The translations under genes and the position numbers were made by a program. Positions 35,651 to 45,327 of a DNA stretch of 64,000 bases are shown here, in pieces. Every line of letters begins with the position of its first letter. Positions within the stretch are counted from its first letter, which is position 1. The stretch is taken from assembly GCA_013151865.1 (NCBI GenBank), contig JAADHN010000014.1, positions 1 through 64,000 of the forward strand. Direction: 5' to 3'. Below the pieces are notes generated by a model. The model saw only the letters and a list, made by a program, of their open reading frames with translations, was not told the origin of the DNA and ran no database searches. This stretch comes from Kiritimatiellota bacterium. GTDB taxonomy: Bacteria; Verrucomicrobiota; Lentisphaeria; Oligosphaerales; JAADHN01.

Positions 35651-36379
35651 TCACAGGTATTGGAAGACCCGGACCAAGGGAATGATCGTCTCCAGCAACT
35701 GGTCCATCTCCCATTGTTTGATTTCCGACACCGGCACGGCGTCTTCGAGTTTGAACTTGCCGCTGCGGGTCCGTCGGAGCGAATGCAGGTGCGCGCCGCA
35801 GCCCAGGGCCTTGCCGATGTCGGCGCAGAGCGTTCGAACGTACGTCCCCTTCGAGCAGTGCACTTCGAATTCGACATCGGGTGGATCGAAGCCCAGCAGC
35901 CGCAGGGAATGGATCGTGACCGGTCGCGGTTCGCGCTCGATTTCAATCCCTTTGCGGGCCAGTTTGTAGAGCGGTCGGCCGTCCTTCTTGACCGCGGAAA
36001 CCATGGGCGGGACCTGGAGGATCTCTCCCGTAAAGCTCTCGAACGCGTCCTCGAGCTGTTCTCGAGTGACACCGCTCGGGTCGCTCTCCGCCACCACTTT
36101 GCCATCCCTGTCCTGGGAATCGGTTTCGATCCCGAGTCGCATGGCGCCCGAGTAAACTTTGTCTTGACCGCTGAGGCGCCCGGAGAGTTTGGTCGCGCGG
36201 CCCAACACCAAGACCAGTAGACCGGTCGCCGCCGGGTCCAACGTCCCGCAGTGGCCGACTTTGCGGATGCGAAAGCGTCGGCGAACGCAGTTGACCACGT
36301 CGTGGCTGGTCCATTCTTCCGGCTTGTCCACGAGCAGGATTCCGCTCTCGGGCGGGATATTCACGGCAGGATTGCTCAT
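35651..36379 (-). CDS. truB: tRNA pseudouridine-55 synthase
   Basis: This 242-residue enzyme makes pseudouridine 55 in the T-loop of tRNAs. It has GILLVDKPEEWTSHDVV, the catalytic KVGHCGTLDPAATGLL (the Asp), YSGAMRLGIETDSQD and FEVHCSKGTYVRTLC. The C-terminus is short and lacks a clear PUA domain, as in the shorter bacterial TruB type. Its ATG overlaps the nrnA stop by four bases, so the two are coupled. About 300 bases separate it from ribF; this gap shows nothing recognisable. Confidence 0.95.
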   Translation of the reverse strand: MSNPAVNIPPESGILLVDKPEEWTSHDVVNCVRRRFRIRKVGHCGTLDPAATGLLVLVLGRATKLSGRLSGQDKVYSGAMRLGIETDSQDRDGKVVAESDPSGVTREQLEDAFESFTGEILQVPPMVSAVKKDGRPLYKLARKGIEIEREPRPVTIHSLRLLGFDPPDVEFEVHCSKGTYVRTLCADIGKALGCGAHLHSLRRTRSGKFKLEDAVPVSEIKQWEMDQLLETIIPLVRVFQYL

Positions 36380-37365
36380 TCAGAAAGGATCCTTTCGAGG
36401 AGTTCGATGGTTTTTGCCTGTGCGGCGGGCAGGTCGAGGTCTCTCACTTCGGCGCCGGCAGCGGCCCGGTGTCCGCCGCCGCCGAGCGCGTGCGCCACGC
36501 GGTCGACCCGGATCTGGGGCGACCGCGAACGCAACGACACCTTGACGAATTCCGGTTGGGCCTGAAAAAGCGCCGCAACCAGTGGACCGTCAAAACCGCG
36601 CAGGACGTCTATGACCCCCTCGATATCGGCTTGGTTGAGGCCGGCTTTTCGAAGGCGTGCCGGATCGAGAACAGCATAGACCACTCGCCCGTCGCAGGCA
36701 AACCGCGCACTCGCCAGGAGATCCGACTCAAGTCGGCGCCGCTCGAAGGGTTCCCGGAAAAAGAGACCGTCCATGATCGCGGCGCAGTCGGCGCCCCGAT
36801 CCACCAACTCGGCGGCTGTTCGTAATGCAGCCGCATCGGTGTTGGCAAAACGAAACCCGCCCGTGTCCATCACCAGCCCCACCAGAAACCACGTGGCCGC
36901 TTCCGAAAGAAATTGGACACCCAATGCAGGCAACAGCTCGGCCAGCATTGCCGCCGTGGCCGCCTTGCCGGAGTCCACCCATACGGCGTTCCCGAATGCC
37001 GTATTGTCCGGATGATGATCGACATCGAGCACGTTGACAACGTCTCGCGCAGTCTGCCAGTTCGGCGGTTTCTCGACGCGTTCCCAACTCGTCGTATCCA
37101 GGGCCACTACCGACAGCCCGGGGGGCAGCGGGGGCGGAGCGCCCACAAAGAGGCCAGGCGTTTCCGGCAGCAAGCGCGAGTAGCGGCGGGCAAGCGGCCC
37201 TTTCAAGTAGCCGATACTCTCCCGGCCGGCAGCCCGCAGGGCGAGGAGCAGCCCCACCACGGAGCCTATTGCGTCCCCGTCCGGTCGTTGATGACTCAGA
37301 AGGAGCAGAGGGCCGGGGCGTTCCAGAAACCTGCGGGCCTCGGCGATGGAACCGGTGTACTGCAT
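36376..37365 (-). CDS. nrnA: NrnA-like DHH-family oligoribonuclease / pAp phosphatase
   Basis: This 329-residue protein has the DHH metal motifs LSHQRPDGDAIGS, VVALDTTSWER and the signature VLDVDHHPDN. The DHHA1 domain ends in ALGGGGHRAAAG. Bacterial NrnA degrades short RNA oligomers and pAp. Its location between rbfA and truB is the normal place in many bacteria. A 243-base gap separates it from rbfA, longer than usual within an operon. Confidence 0.92.
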   Translation of the reverse strand: MQYTGSIAEARRFLERPGPLLLLSHQRPDGDAIGSVVGLLLALRAAGRESIGYLKGPLARRYSRLLPETPGLFVGAPPPLPPGLSVVALDTTSWERVEKPPNWQTARDVVNVLDVDHHPDNTAFGNAVWVDSGKAATAAMLAELLPALGVQFLSEAATWFLVGLVMDTGGFRFANTDAAALRTAAELVDRGADCAAIMDGLFFREPFERRRLESDLLASARFACDGRVVYAVLDPARLRKAGLNQADIEGVIDVLRGFDGPLVAALFQAQPEFVKVSLRSRSPQIRVDRVAHALGGGGHRAAAGAEVRDLDLPAAQAKTIELLERILSE

Positions 37366-37607
37366 GAAAAAACCCTGGTCCTCCCAAATTCGGTGGATCG
37401 CCTGCGCCCCCGTGCGATTCTCGGCTGCAAATCGTGGAGCGGGGGCGAATCGGGTATCCTGCCGGGCGATCCTCGTGCCGGTTGGCTCCGCCGTTCGGGG
37501 TCGGTTGCGGGGCGAGTTCTGTGTCGATGGATTGGCGCTGGACGTCGTTTGTTCGGATCATGCCGGCACGCATTCGAATGAATATCGGATGCGGACCGCC
37601 CTCGCCG

Positions 37608-37988
37608 TCAGCAGGCCCCTGGTTTCGGATCGGACGGGGGTCCCTCGGCCGGAGCCAGTTTATCCAACAGCGAAATGATTCGGTCCGCCTCGGCGAACGT
37701 ATCGTCGGGGATGAATTCGAGTACCGGGGTATACTTGATCCGTACCGCACGTGCCAGCCCCTGCTGCAACAGTGCACGTTGTTTGGCCACGACTGCCATG
37801 GCCGCATTTTGCTGGCTGGGGGTTCCGTACGTGCTTACGAATACCTTGGCCGTACGCAGGTCGGGGGCCACCCGGACCCGCGTGACGGTAACCAACACAT
37901 CCACCCGAGGAGCGATCTCCGCCTCGAAAAGGTCGGCGAGCACCCGTTGGATGCTGTGGTTGACGCGTTTCATCCGGTCCTGTTTCAT
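37608..37988 (-). CDS. rbfA: Ribosome-binding factor A
   Basis: This 126-residue protein matures the 30S subunit. It starts at the ATG at 37988 (MKQDRMKRVNHSIQ), with an alternative ATG at 37973. The KH-like fold is visible in VLADLFEAEIAPRVDVLVTVTRV (given here as VLADLFEAEI and VLVTVTRV) and the DLRTAKVFVS strand. RIKYTPVLEFIPDDT is typical of the C-terminal part. It is separated from infB by the purine permease gene. Confidence 0.92.
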   Translation of the reverse strand: MKQDRMKRVNHSIQRVLADLFEAEIAPRVDVLVTVTRVRVAPDLRTAKVFVSTYGTPSQQNAAMAVVAKQRALLQQGLARAVRIKYTPVLEFIPDDTFAEADRIISLLDKLAPAEGPPSDPKPGAC

Positions 37989-38100
37989 CAGGTTCGATCC
38001 AATCTGCTTTGTCGAATTGCCCGATCTCACCGCGGCATGTTTCGGGGAACCCGGCAGTCTTGTGCTTCAACGACGGTCGGCAAGGATGTGTCGGAGGTGT

Positions 38101-39543
38101 TCAGCCCGGAAGTCGTGCCCTGACCAGAACAAAATACAGAACGAGCATAGCCGCCATGACAAGCATGACGGGTCGGCATTCCCGAGCCCGGCCGCTCCCG
38201 ATCTTGATGATCGGATAACTCACAAACCCCAAGGCAAGACCGTCGGCAATGCTGTAACTCAACGGAATGCCGATTACGATCAGAAAAGCGGGGATGCTTT
38301 CGCTGACGTCGGCCCAATCGATTCGGAGGGCGTTCCGCATCATCATGGCGCCCACCACTACCAGGGCCGGCGCGGTGATCGGCGCGTAACTGCCCACCAT
38401 GCGAATCACGGGGCTGAAAAAGAGCGCCACCAGGAACAAGACGGCAACGGTCACGGCGGTCAAACCTGTCCGCCCTCCCTGCTCGACGCCGGCGGCGCTC
38501 TCAATGAAACTTGTGACCGTACTGGTGCCGAACGCGGCGCCGGCAACCGTCCCGACCGCATCCGAGAGCAGGGCTTGGCGAGCCCGGGGCAAACGATTGT
38601 CCCGGATGAACCCCGCCTGCTCGGATACCCCGATCAGTGTGCCGATGGTGTCGAAGACATCCATCACCAGAAACACCAGAATGAACGGCAGCATGGTGAA
38701 ATCGAGGGCGTGCCGGATATCCATTTTGAAAAAGGTCGGTCCGATGGAGGGCGGCATCGAAACGAGGGCCGTCGCCGGTGCAAAACGCGTCATCAGCATC
38801 GACTCTTTCACGGCGGTCCCGTCGCGGAGCGCCGCCGGCCAATACGAGACCGTGGCCCGGAGCAAGAGGCAGAGCACGGTTGCGCCCAAGATCCCCCAAA
38901 GGATTGCCCCTTTGCGACCGCGGGCCCGCAGCACCGCCATCAGCAACAAGCCGAAGAAGAACACGATCAGGTCCGGGGAGGCGAGGTGCGCATTCAACCT
39001 TACGGCGGTGCCCGGATCTTTCTGGATCAGACCGGCGTTCTGCAAGCCGATGAAGGCGATAAAAAGACCGATCCCCACTGCGATGGCGTTCTTCATGCTG
39101 GGGCTGATGGCGTCAACGATGGCGGCGCGCACTCCGACGAGGGAGAGCAGGAGAAAAAGAACGCCGGAGATCAGGACCACGCCCAAGGCAACTTGCCAAG
39201 CCGTGGTTTGACCCGACCTCACAACCGGGAGCAGGGCCGCCGCCGGCAGTACCGAGAACACGAAGAAAAAATTCTCGCCCATGCCGGGAGCCTGGGCGAT
39301 CGGGTAACGTGCGTACAGACCCATGATGGCGCTGGCCAACGCGGCCGAAACGCAAGTTGCCGTGGTGACGGCCCCGAAATCAAGGCCGGTCTTCATGTCG
39401 AACATCACACCGGAAAGTACGGCCGGCTGTACGAAGATGATGTAGGACATGGTCAGGAACGTCGCCAGGCCCGCGGCCGTTTCACGACCGAACACAGCGG
39501 TCGTCGGCGGTTCCCCCAGCCACTGCGAGAGGACATCTTTCAT
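38101..39543 (-). CDS. NCS2-family purine permease (AzgA/PbuG-like)
   Basis: The start is the ATG at 39543 behind GGAGGGG; 480 residues with 12-14 hydrophobic helices. The conserved opening GRETAAGLATFLTMSYIIF, the QAPGMGENFFFVF motif, the VFLVMDVFDTIGT segment and FGTSTVTSFIESAAGVEQG are hallmarks of the AzgA-type hypoxanthine/guanine/adenine proton symporters. It sits between infB and rbfA on the same strand with short gaps (91 and 112 bases), so it is probably co-transcribed with translation-factor genes, an unusual place. No purine riboswitch was recognised upstream. Confidence 0.92.
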   Translation of the reverse strand: MKDVLSQWLGEPPTTAVFGRETAAGLATFLTMSYIIFVQPAVLSGVMFDMKTGLDFGAVTTATCVSAALASAIMGLYARYPIAQAPGMGENFFFVFSVLPAAALLPVVRSGQTTAWQVALGVVLISGVLFLLLSLVGVRAAIVDAISPSMKNAIAVGIGLFIAFIGLQNAGLIQKDPGTAVRLNAHLASPDLIVFFFGLLLMAVLRARGRKGAILWGILGATVLCLLLRATVSYWPAALRDGTAVKESMLMTRFAPATALVSMPPSIGPTFFKMDIRHALDFTMLPFILVFLVMDVFDTIGTLIGVSEQAGFIRDNRLPRARQALLSDAVGTVAGAAFGTSTVTSFIESAAGVEQGGRTGLTAVTVAVLFLVALFFSPVIRMVGSYAPITAPALVVVGAMMMRNALRIDWADVSESIPAFLIVIGIPLSYSIADGLALGFVSYPIIKIGSGRARECRPVMLVMAAMLVLYFVLVRARLPG

Positions 39544-39634
39544 GATTCGCCCCTCCATCCGGAAAAGCGCCTTCGGCTTCGCCCCGTGTCCGACTCGCGA
39601 ACGACCGGAACGACCCCATGGCACAAGATGCGGA

Positions 39635-41683
39635 TCAGAGTTCGGGCGCGGTCTCCACGTACCGTGAAACCTGGATCAGGTCGCCAACCTCGAAATCCTC
39701 GAAATTGTCGAGGCGAATCCCGCACTCCTGGCCCGCCCGAACCTGCTGCACTGTATCCTGGAAGTGGCGGAGAGACTGGATCGTCCCGTTGTAGATGACC
39801 TCGTCGTTGCGCACCACTTTGGCGTTGCAGCCGGCCTCGACAACCCCCTCGAGAACACGACAACCGCAGATCTTGCCCGTCTTGCTGACTTGGAAAACCT
39901 GCAGGATTTCCGCGCGTCCGAGCGAGACCTCCCGTCGTTCCGGCCCCAAACGTCCGCGCAAAGCGTCTTTCACGTCCTCGATCAACTCGTAAATGATACC
40001 GTAGAGACGAATCTCAACACCTTCATGTTTCGCCAAGCGGTTGACGCCCGGCATGGCACGAACGTGGAAGCCCAAGACAATCGCGTCGGACGCCGAAGCC
40101 AAGAGCACGTCGTTCTCGGTGACTTCCCCCGCCCCGCTGTGGATAATGCGGATGCTGATTTTCTCCGACTGAATTTTCCCGAGAGAATCGATGATCGCCT
40201 CCACCGATCCCCGAGTGTCCGCTTTGACGATGACATTCAGTTCTTTCCGTTCCCGCTCCTCGATTTCCTGGAACAAATCCTCGAGGGTCGTGTGTCGGGC
40301 CACGGACAATTCCCCGGTCCGCCGCTCCATCTGGCGCTCTTCCGCTTCCTGGCGCGCCGCGACTTCGCTCTCCGGGACCGAAATCGCTTCCCCCGCTTCG
40401 GGAACCCCCGACAAACCCAGGACCTTCACCGGCGTGCTGGGGCCCGCATGGCGAACCCGCTTTCCCCGGTGGTCGATCAGGGCTCGGACTCGACCCCAGC
40501 ACGCGCCGGCCAGCACAGGATCGCCCACGTGTATCGAACCGTTCCGGACCAAGACGTTCGCCGTCGGCCCCATGCCCGTCTCGAGCTGGGCCTCGATCAC
40601 CACCCCCCGGCCCGGAATGTCTGGATTGCCGCGCAGTTCCATCACTTCGGCTTCGAGCAGGATACGTTCGAGCAGGTCGTCGATCCCTTCGCCGGTCGCC
40701 GCAGAGACACGGACCACCCCCACGTCACCACCCCATTCCTCCAGGGCCAGTCCTTGCTCCTGCAGTTGGAGCATCACCCGGTCCGGCTTGGCGCCGGGAA
40801 GGTCCATCTTGTTGATCGCCACTACAATAGGCACCTCAGCCGCCTGGGCATGGTTGATCGCCTCAACGGTCTGAGGCATCACGCCGTCGTCCGCAGCCAC
40901 CACCAAGACCACGATGTCCGTGGCATTCGCACCCCGGGCCCGCATGGCCGTGAAAGCTTCGTGGCCCGGCGTGTCGATAAAGGTGATCTGATTGCCCTGC
41001 CACCGAACCACACTCGCACCGATGTGCTGCGTGATGCCGCCAATTTCGCTGTCGGCCACATGCGTCTTGCGAATGGCGTCCTGCAACGACGTCTTGCCAT
41101 GGTCCACGTGCCCCAAAAAAGCCACAACAGGCGGCCGGGGGACTTTCGCCTCATCCACGGCTTCCGGAGTCGGGCGCCGGGCGCGTTGCTTCCGGCTCCC
41201 AGCACCGCGCCGGGCAGCCACCAAGGCAAAGCCGTGACGCTCGCAAACGCGTGCAGCAATCTCCGGCTCCACCACTTGATTGATGGCCGCGAAAACGTTC
41301 AACCCCATCAGCTCGCCGATGAGTTCATTGGGCTTGCAACCAAGGGCCTCGGCCAAATCCCGGACGATGATGGGGGGTTTCAGGTGGAGTTCCGGGCGTT
41401 CGGCCTCGTCTTCCTCGTCTTCCTCTTCCGCGGCGCCCCGGCCGACGCGCGCCCCGGTCGGTTCCGCCGTCCCTTCAACGGGCGCCAAAGTCGCCATTGC
41501 GGCCGCCTCGCGTTTCTTGCGCTCGGCGGTCACGTGTTCACGAATCAATTCGGCGAACTCGCCGTCGATCGAACTGGAATGACTCTTGGCCTCGATACCC
41601 TCCTGTTCCAAGAGCGCAAGGAGGTCGCGGTTGCTGAGCCCCAGTTCCCTGGCAAGGTCGTAGACTCTTACCCGGTCGCTCAT
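39635..41683 (-). CDS. infB: Translation initiation factor IF-2
   Basis: This 682-residue GTPase delivers fMet-tRNA to the ribosome. The frame extends upstream, but [17 protein letters not shown] at 41683 with GAGGAC upstream is the family start. An IF2_N domain (4-55) and an acidic linker ([10 protein letters not shown]) come first. A second IF2_N-like domain with [20 protein letters not shown] precedes the G domain with [16 protein letters not shown] and NKMD. Domains II-IV follow to the C-terminal end. The N-terminal part is short compared with enterobacteria but normal for many phyla. Confidence 0.96.
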   Translation of the reverse strand: MSDRVRVYDLARELGLSNRDLLALLEQEGIEAKSHSSSIDGEFAELIREHVTAERKKREAAAMATLAPVEGTAEPTGARVGRGAAEEEDEEDEAERPELHLKPPIIVRDLAEALGCKPNELIGELMGLNVFAAINQVVEPEIAARVCERHGFALVAARRGAGSRKQRARRPTPEAVDEAKVPRPPVVAFLGHVDHGKTSLQDAIRKTHVADSEIGGITQHIGASVVRWQGNQITFIDTPGHEAFTAMRARGANATDIVVLVVAADDGVMPQTVEAINHAQAAEVPIVVAINKMDLPGAKPDRVMLQLQEQGLALEEWGGDVGVVRVSAATGEGIDDLLERILLEAEVMELRGNPDIPGRGVVIEAQLETGMGPTANVLVRNGSIHVGDPVLAGACWGRVRALIDHRGKRVRHAGPSTPVKVLGLSGVPEAGEAISVPESEVAARQEAEERQMERRTGELSVARHTTLEDLFQEIEERERKELNVIVKADTRGSVEAIIDSLGKIQSEKISIRIIHSGAGEVTENDVLLASASDAIVLGFHVRAMPGVNRLAKHEGVEIRLYGIIYELIEDVKDALRGRLGPERREVSLGRAEILQVFQVSKTGKICGCRVLEGVVEAGCNAKVVRNDEVIYNGTIQSLRHFQDTVQQVRAGQECGIRLDNFEDFEVGDLIQVSRYVETAPEL

Positions 41684-41919
41684 GGGCATTGTCCTCATAT
41701 TGTGAGCCTGTCCACATAAATCTCGGGGGCCGCTCTGCAGCACGGAGGAGCGCAGAGTGGGCAATGCCCGGGGCCGCGACATGACGCCGCCACCCGAGAG
41801 GCAACGGTCCGCGCCCGCAGACGGCGTGGGGAATGCCCTCCGAAATCCGACGCGCGACCACGACCCTTTTGTGGGCTGGCTATGTTATGGTTCCTGAACG
41901 CCCGGAATACCGGGGCGCT

Positions 41920-43170
41920 TCAGCCCTCGAGGCGTTCGCGGGCCGCGGCGATGATCTCGCGAGCCCGGTCGAGATCGAGCCCTTCCAGATTCGCCAGATC
42001 TGCGGCCTCCGCCGCCAGAATCCCCTCGAGCGAGATGAAGCCGTTCCGGACCAGGGCCTCGGCCGTTTCACGGCCAATGCTCGGGATTTGGGCCAAGGCC
42101 TCGATGGCACGCTGCACTTTGTGCTCGAACCCGATCCGCTCCGGCTTCTCCATCCGGTTGATGTCGATCCGCCAACCGATGAGCTTCCCCGCCAGACGGG
42201 CATTTTGCCCGCGCCGGCCAATGGCCAAAGAAAGCTGGTCTTCCGGAACATCCACACGGATGGTGTGCGACTCTTCGTCCACCTCCGCGCCAGCCAGCTT
42301 GGCGGGTTGCAGAGCGCTGGCGGTGAATTCCCGGATGTCCGCGGACCAAGGGATTACGTCCACTTTCTCTCCACCCAATTCCCGGACCACGGTCTTGACC
42401 CGGTTCCCACGCAAGCCCACACACGCGCCGACAGGGTCGACACGCGGATCGTTCGAAGTCACCGCAATTTTCGTCCGGTGGCCCGCTTCCCGGGCGATGG
42501 CCTTGATCTCCACCACGTTCTCCGCAATTTCCGCGACTTCACGCTCGAACAAGCGGACAACAAACTCGGGACGAGACCTGGAAACCTGCAAACTGGGCCC
42601 CGGACGGTCGGCATTCACGTCGATCAGCAGGGCCGTGATATGGTCCCCGGGCTGATAGTCCTCGCCCGGAATGCGTTCGGGGTAGCGCATCACGCCCTCG
42701 GCCCGGTGAAAGTCGATGTAGACCTCCCCGTGTTCCACCCGGCGCACTACACCCGTAATCAAACCGTCCAATAGATCTTGGAACTCTTCCGAAATCCGGC
42801 TCTTCTCCGCCTGTCGAAGACGTTGCAGGATCGTCTGTTTCGCGTTCTGCGCCGCGATCCGACCGAAGTTGGCCGGCGTGACCTCCCAATCCACTATATC
42901 CCCCACGTTGACATCGGGAAAACGCCGGCGAGCCCGTGTCAACAGAATCTCCGAATCGCGATGCGTCACCTGCTCCACCACCGTCAATCGGGCAAAAGCC
43001 TGAATGTCGCCCGTCTTGTGGTTGATCTTCACATGCAAATCGTTGGCCGGACCGACCGCCTTGCGGGCCGCGGAGAGCAAAGATTCCTCGACCAAAGCGA
43101 ACAACGACTCGCGGTCGATCCCGCGCTCGCTCTCGAGGTAATCGAAAACTGCCAGCAGTTCGCTGTTCAT
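41920..43170 (-). CDS. nusA: Transcription termination/antitermination factor NusA
   Basis: This 416-residue protein starts at the ATG at 43170 (MNSELLAVFDYLESERG). It binds RNA polymerase and RNA. The N-terminal polymerase-binding domain runs to about residue 125. The S1 domain (GVVRRVEHGEVYIDF) follows, then KH1 and KH2, marked by RVDPVGACVGLRGNRV and LSLAIGRRGQNARLAGKL. A single C-terminal helix-hairpin-helix repeat (IPSIGRETAEALVRNGF) ends the protein. It is the first gene of the operon; rimP, which often precedes it, is absent here. A 236-base gap before infB shows nothing recognisable. Confidence 0.95.
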   Translation of the reverse strand: MNSELLAVFDYLESERGIDRESLFALVEESLLSAARKAVGPANDLHVKINHKTGDIQAFARLTVVEQVTHRDSEILLTRARRRFPDVNVGDIVDWEVTPANFGRIAAQNAKQTILQRLRQAEKSRISEEFQDLLDGLITGVVRRVEHGEVYIDFHRAEGVMRYPERIPGEDYQPGDHITALLIDVNADRPGPSLQVSRSRPEFVVRLFEREVAEIAENVVEIKAIAREAGHRTKIAVTSNDPRVDPVGACVGLRGNRVKTVVRELGGEKVDVIPWSADIREFTASALQPAKLAGAEVDEESHTIRVDVPEDQLSLAIGRRGQNARLAGKLIGWRIDINRMEKPERIGFEHKVQRAIEALAQIPSIGRETAEALVRNGFISLEGILAAEAADLANLEGLDLDRAREIIAAARERLEG

Positions 43171-43495
43171 CGCGCTCGACTTTCTGTTCTGTAACCTGAC
43201 ACCGTCGCCTAAGCCGCTCCCCGCGCGGCAAGACAAATCCCAACGATCCATTCGCCTGTTCGGTGGCCGGCAGCGGACCGACAGCCCTGCCTCAGCCCGA
43301 CGGATGCGACCGCCCTCCGGAAACCGCGATACGCGCCCGAGATTCGGGACCGCGCGCGGAAAAAACACCCGCTCGGATGCTCTCATGCCAAACCCGTCGC
43401 AACAAGCACCCGCGGAGAACAAACAAAAAAGCGGGACGGCGGCCGTGCCCACTTCAGTATCGGTACTCGCGCCTGTCTTAGAAGTACGTCTTTGC

Positions 43496-43523
43496 ACTAT
43501 AACGGCGGTACTGTTGTTTGCAA
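43496..43523 (-). promoter_or_regulatory. Candidate sigma-70-type promoter of the nusA operon
   Basis: On the minus strand, TTGCAA (43518-43523) and TATAGT (43496-43501) are separated by 16 bases. The -10 box differs from TATAAT at one position. Transcription would start near 43489, leaving a ~320-base leader before nusA. The surrounding stretch is locally AT-rich in an otherwise GC-rich spacer. Confidence 0.4.
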
Positions 43524-43660
43524 CCACGCTGGATTGTCTGTTTGCGCTCCCGGCCGGTGTGGCATATCCGGTTCGATCGACTATGGTATATCCGTGCCCA
43601 AAAGGACCGGACGCGGACCGTTTGGCAGGGCGCACAAAAAGAGTCTGAGGCCGGATCGAA

Positions 43661-43840
43661 GCCCTGATTCGTTCATGGACTTCGTGGCGGGATGGCGCAG
43701 CTTGCACGGACTCAAATCATTGCGTCGAAGGCTGGACGAGGCCGTGTTGAAACGCCGCCTCGGTCGGTGAGCGGCAGCAGGGCAGTGTTCTGGAGGCACG
43801 CGAGAGGCGCAGCAGCAGATGGCTCATGCATTATTCAGGC
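43661..43840 (+). repeat. Dispersed repeat A, copy 4
   Basis: Reverse-complement orientation relative to copies 1 and 2. It has gattcgttcatggacttcgt at the left, cattgcgtcgaagg near 43719, gtgttgaaacgcc near 43745 and ggctcatgcattattcagg at the right. The right end points to the TPR gene, whose start is 264 bases further. Confidence 0.78.
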
Positions 43841-44103
43841 TAACGGGCTGCGGGGAAGACGGATAGAGTCTCGCAGTCCCTCCGCCGCCCCGCGAGTGCG
43901 CCCCCGTCGCAAACGATGGTGTTCCGTCCGAGCCACCGCCCGCAGGCAATAACGACATTGCGCGACCTTCCAGGCTCGAACGAAAGCCGGAAAACTTCGC
44001 CGAGCGATGGATCCGCCGGATCTCTGCGGTGTGTGAGTCCGTCGGGCGAATGTGCCTCGCTTCAGGTTGTCTCGAAACGATCAGTGACCGACAAGGCCGG
44101 GAG

Positions 44104-45327
44104 ATGACGACGGTGAAAAGCGACCGGACCACGGGGGCCCTTCTTTGCGGACCGACTTTCCGGGGGCGTTGGGCGGCAGGCGTGTCGGCCGCCGTCATGC
44201 TCTCGACGGTCCGGGCCGTGACGCCGGCGCTCGAACCGGAGTGGGACCGACCCTCCGGTCTCTTTTTCGGGGGAACCACACGATACGAAATGGCCACCCG
44301 GCTCGAGCGGGGAGGACGATACAAGGCGGCGGCCAAACGATATCGTCGGCTTGCCGACTCCGCACGAAACCCTGCCAACCAAGCGCACGCACTTCGGAAA
44401 TGCGCCGACTGTTTCTTCGACGCGGGAAAAGTCTACACCGCCTATACCCAGTACAAGAAACTCATCGATGAATACCCGCTCTTCATCAAACAGGCACACG
44501 TCCTCGACCGCCTCCGCGCCGTTGCCGAGAGCTTTGCCGAAGGGCGGGCCTCTCTCTTCGGGTTCAAGAATCCGTCCTTGGCTGCGGAGGTCTACGAACT
44601 GATTCTGCGCTTGGCGCCCGCCGGTCCGCAAGCTGCCGACGACATGCTCAAACTGGCGGAGTTTCAGGAACGGGCAGGCAATATCGAAGGAGCGGCGGCC
44701 ACGTGCCGGGACCTGTTGAGGCGATACCCGGAGCGCGCCGCGGCACGGGTACGTCTGGCCGGCCTGATTCTCGACGAGGCACGGGCAGGCGACGGCGACG
44801 GACGCCTCCGGCGCGAGGCACGCCGTGAACTCGAACAATTCCTCGCAACGGCGCCAAAATCTCCCGAAGCCCCTCTGGCGCGCAGCATGCTCGCATTGGT
44901 TAGGGAAACCTTGGCCCGGGACCGGCTCGAGCTGGGACGTTTCTACAGTCAGGCCCCACACCGCCGCCCGGCCGCCGCCCGTCGCTACCTGCACGATGTG
45001 CTCGTCCAATACAGCGACACCGCAGTGACACCGGTGGCCCGGGCCATCCTGGCACAGATCGAGTCCCTGCCCGAAACTGCGGCACGGAAGGGGGCCGCCG
45101 TGGCGGCCTCCCCTCTCCCGCAGGCCGCGATTGCGGGCGCTCCGACCCAGACCGCGCATCGAAAAGAGACCGCACCCCCTGCTTCCACTGGACCGCGCAT
45201 CGGTCCTCCGGAAGCCGTTCCATTCCCGCGGAACGCGCGGTGGATAAAACAACAGGAAACGGTCAAGAAATGGCTCCTCCCCTTGGAGGACATCAGCTCG
45301 GGAGACAGCCCGGATGCAGCTCAATAA
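44104..45327 (+). CDS. Secreted TPR protein, BamD/YbgF-like
   Basis: The product has 407 residues from the ATG at 44104. A GTG at 44113 has better spacing to the GGGAG site and is an alternative start. The N-terminus has a hydrophobic signal-like stretch (GVSAAVMLSTVRA). Residues ~60-310 are helical repeats of TPR type (RYKAAAKRYRRLADSA, KVYTAYTQYKKLIDEYP, AAEVYELILRLAP). A Pro/Ala-rich C-terminal tail follows. The repeat pattern resembles BamD/YfiO outer-membrane assembly lipoproteins, but no lipobox Cys is visible, so it may be periplasmic. Its stop overlaps the LptE-like start, a pairing that fits outer-membrane biogenesis. Confidence 0.75.
   Translation: MTTVKSDRTTGALLCGPTFRGRWAAGVSAAVMLSTVRAVTPALEPEWDRPSGLFFGGTTRYEMATRLERGGRYKAAAKRYRRLADSARNPANQAHALRKCADCFFDAGKVYTAYTQYKKLIDEYPLFIKQAHVLDRLRAVAESFAEGRASLFGFKNPSLAAEVYELILRLAPAGPQAADDMLKLAEFQERAGNIEGAAATCRDLLRRYPERAAARVRLAGLILDEARAGDGDGRLRREARRELEQFLATAPKSPEAPLARSMLALVRETLARDRLELGRFYSQAPHRRPAAARRYLHDVLVQYSDTAVTPVARAILAQIESLPETAARKGAAVAASPLPQAAIAGAPTQTAHRKETAPPASTGPRIGPPEAVPFPRNARWIKQQETVKKWLLPLEDISSGDSPDAAQ

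Larger units (their letters stand above)
43171..44103. other. Divergent intergenic region between nusA and the TPR gene
   Basis: About 930 bases without a supportable gene. It contains the candidate nusA-operon promoter (43496-43523) and repeat A copy 4 (43661-43840). The sequence tctcgaaacgatcagtga near 44070 recalls the tail of repeat B but is too short to call. Confidence 0.5.

Noticed and set aside
36728-37807. 359-codon frame overlapping nrnA and the gap before rbfA
   Set aside because: It overlaps a clear DHH-family gene in another frame and reads as Arg/Pro-rich non-coding sequence in the gap.
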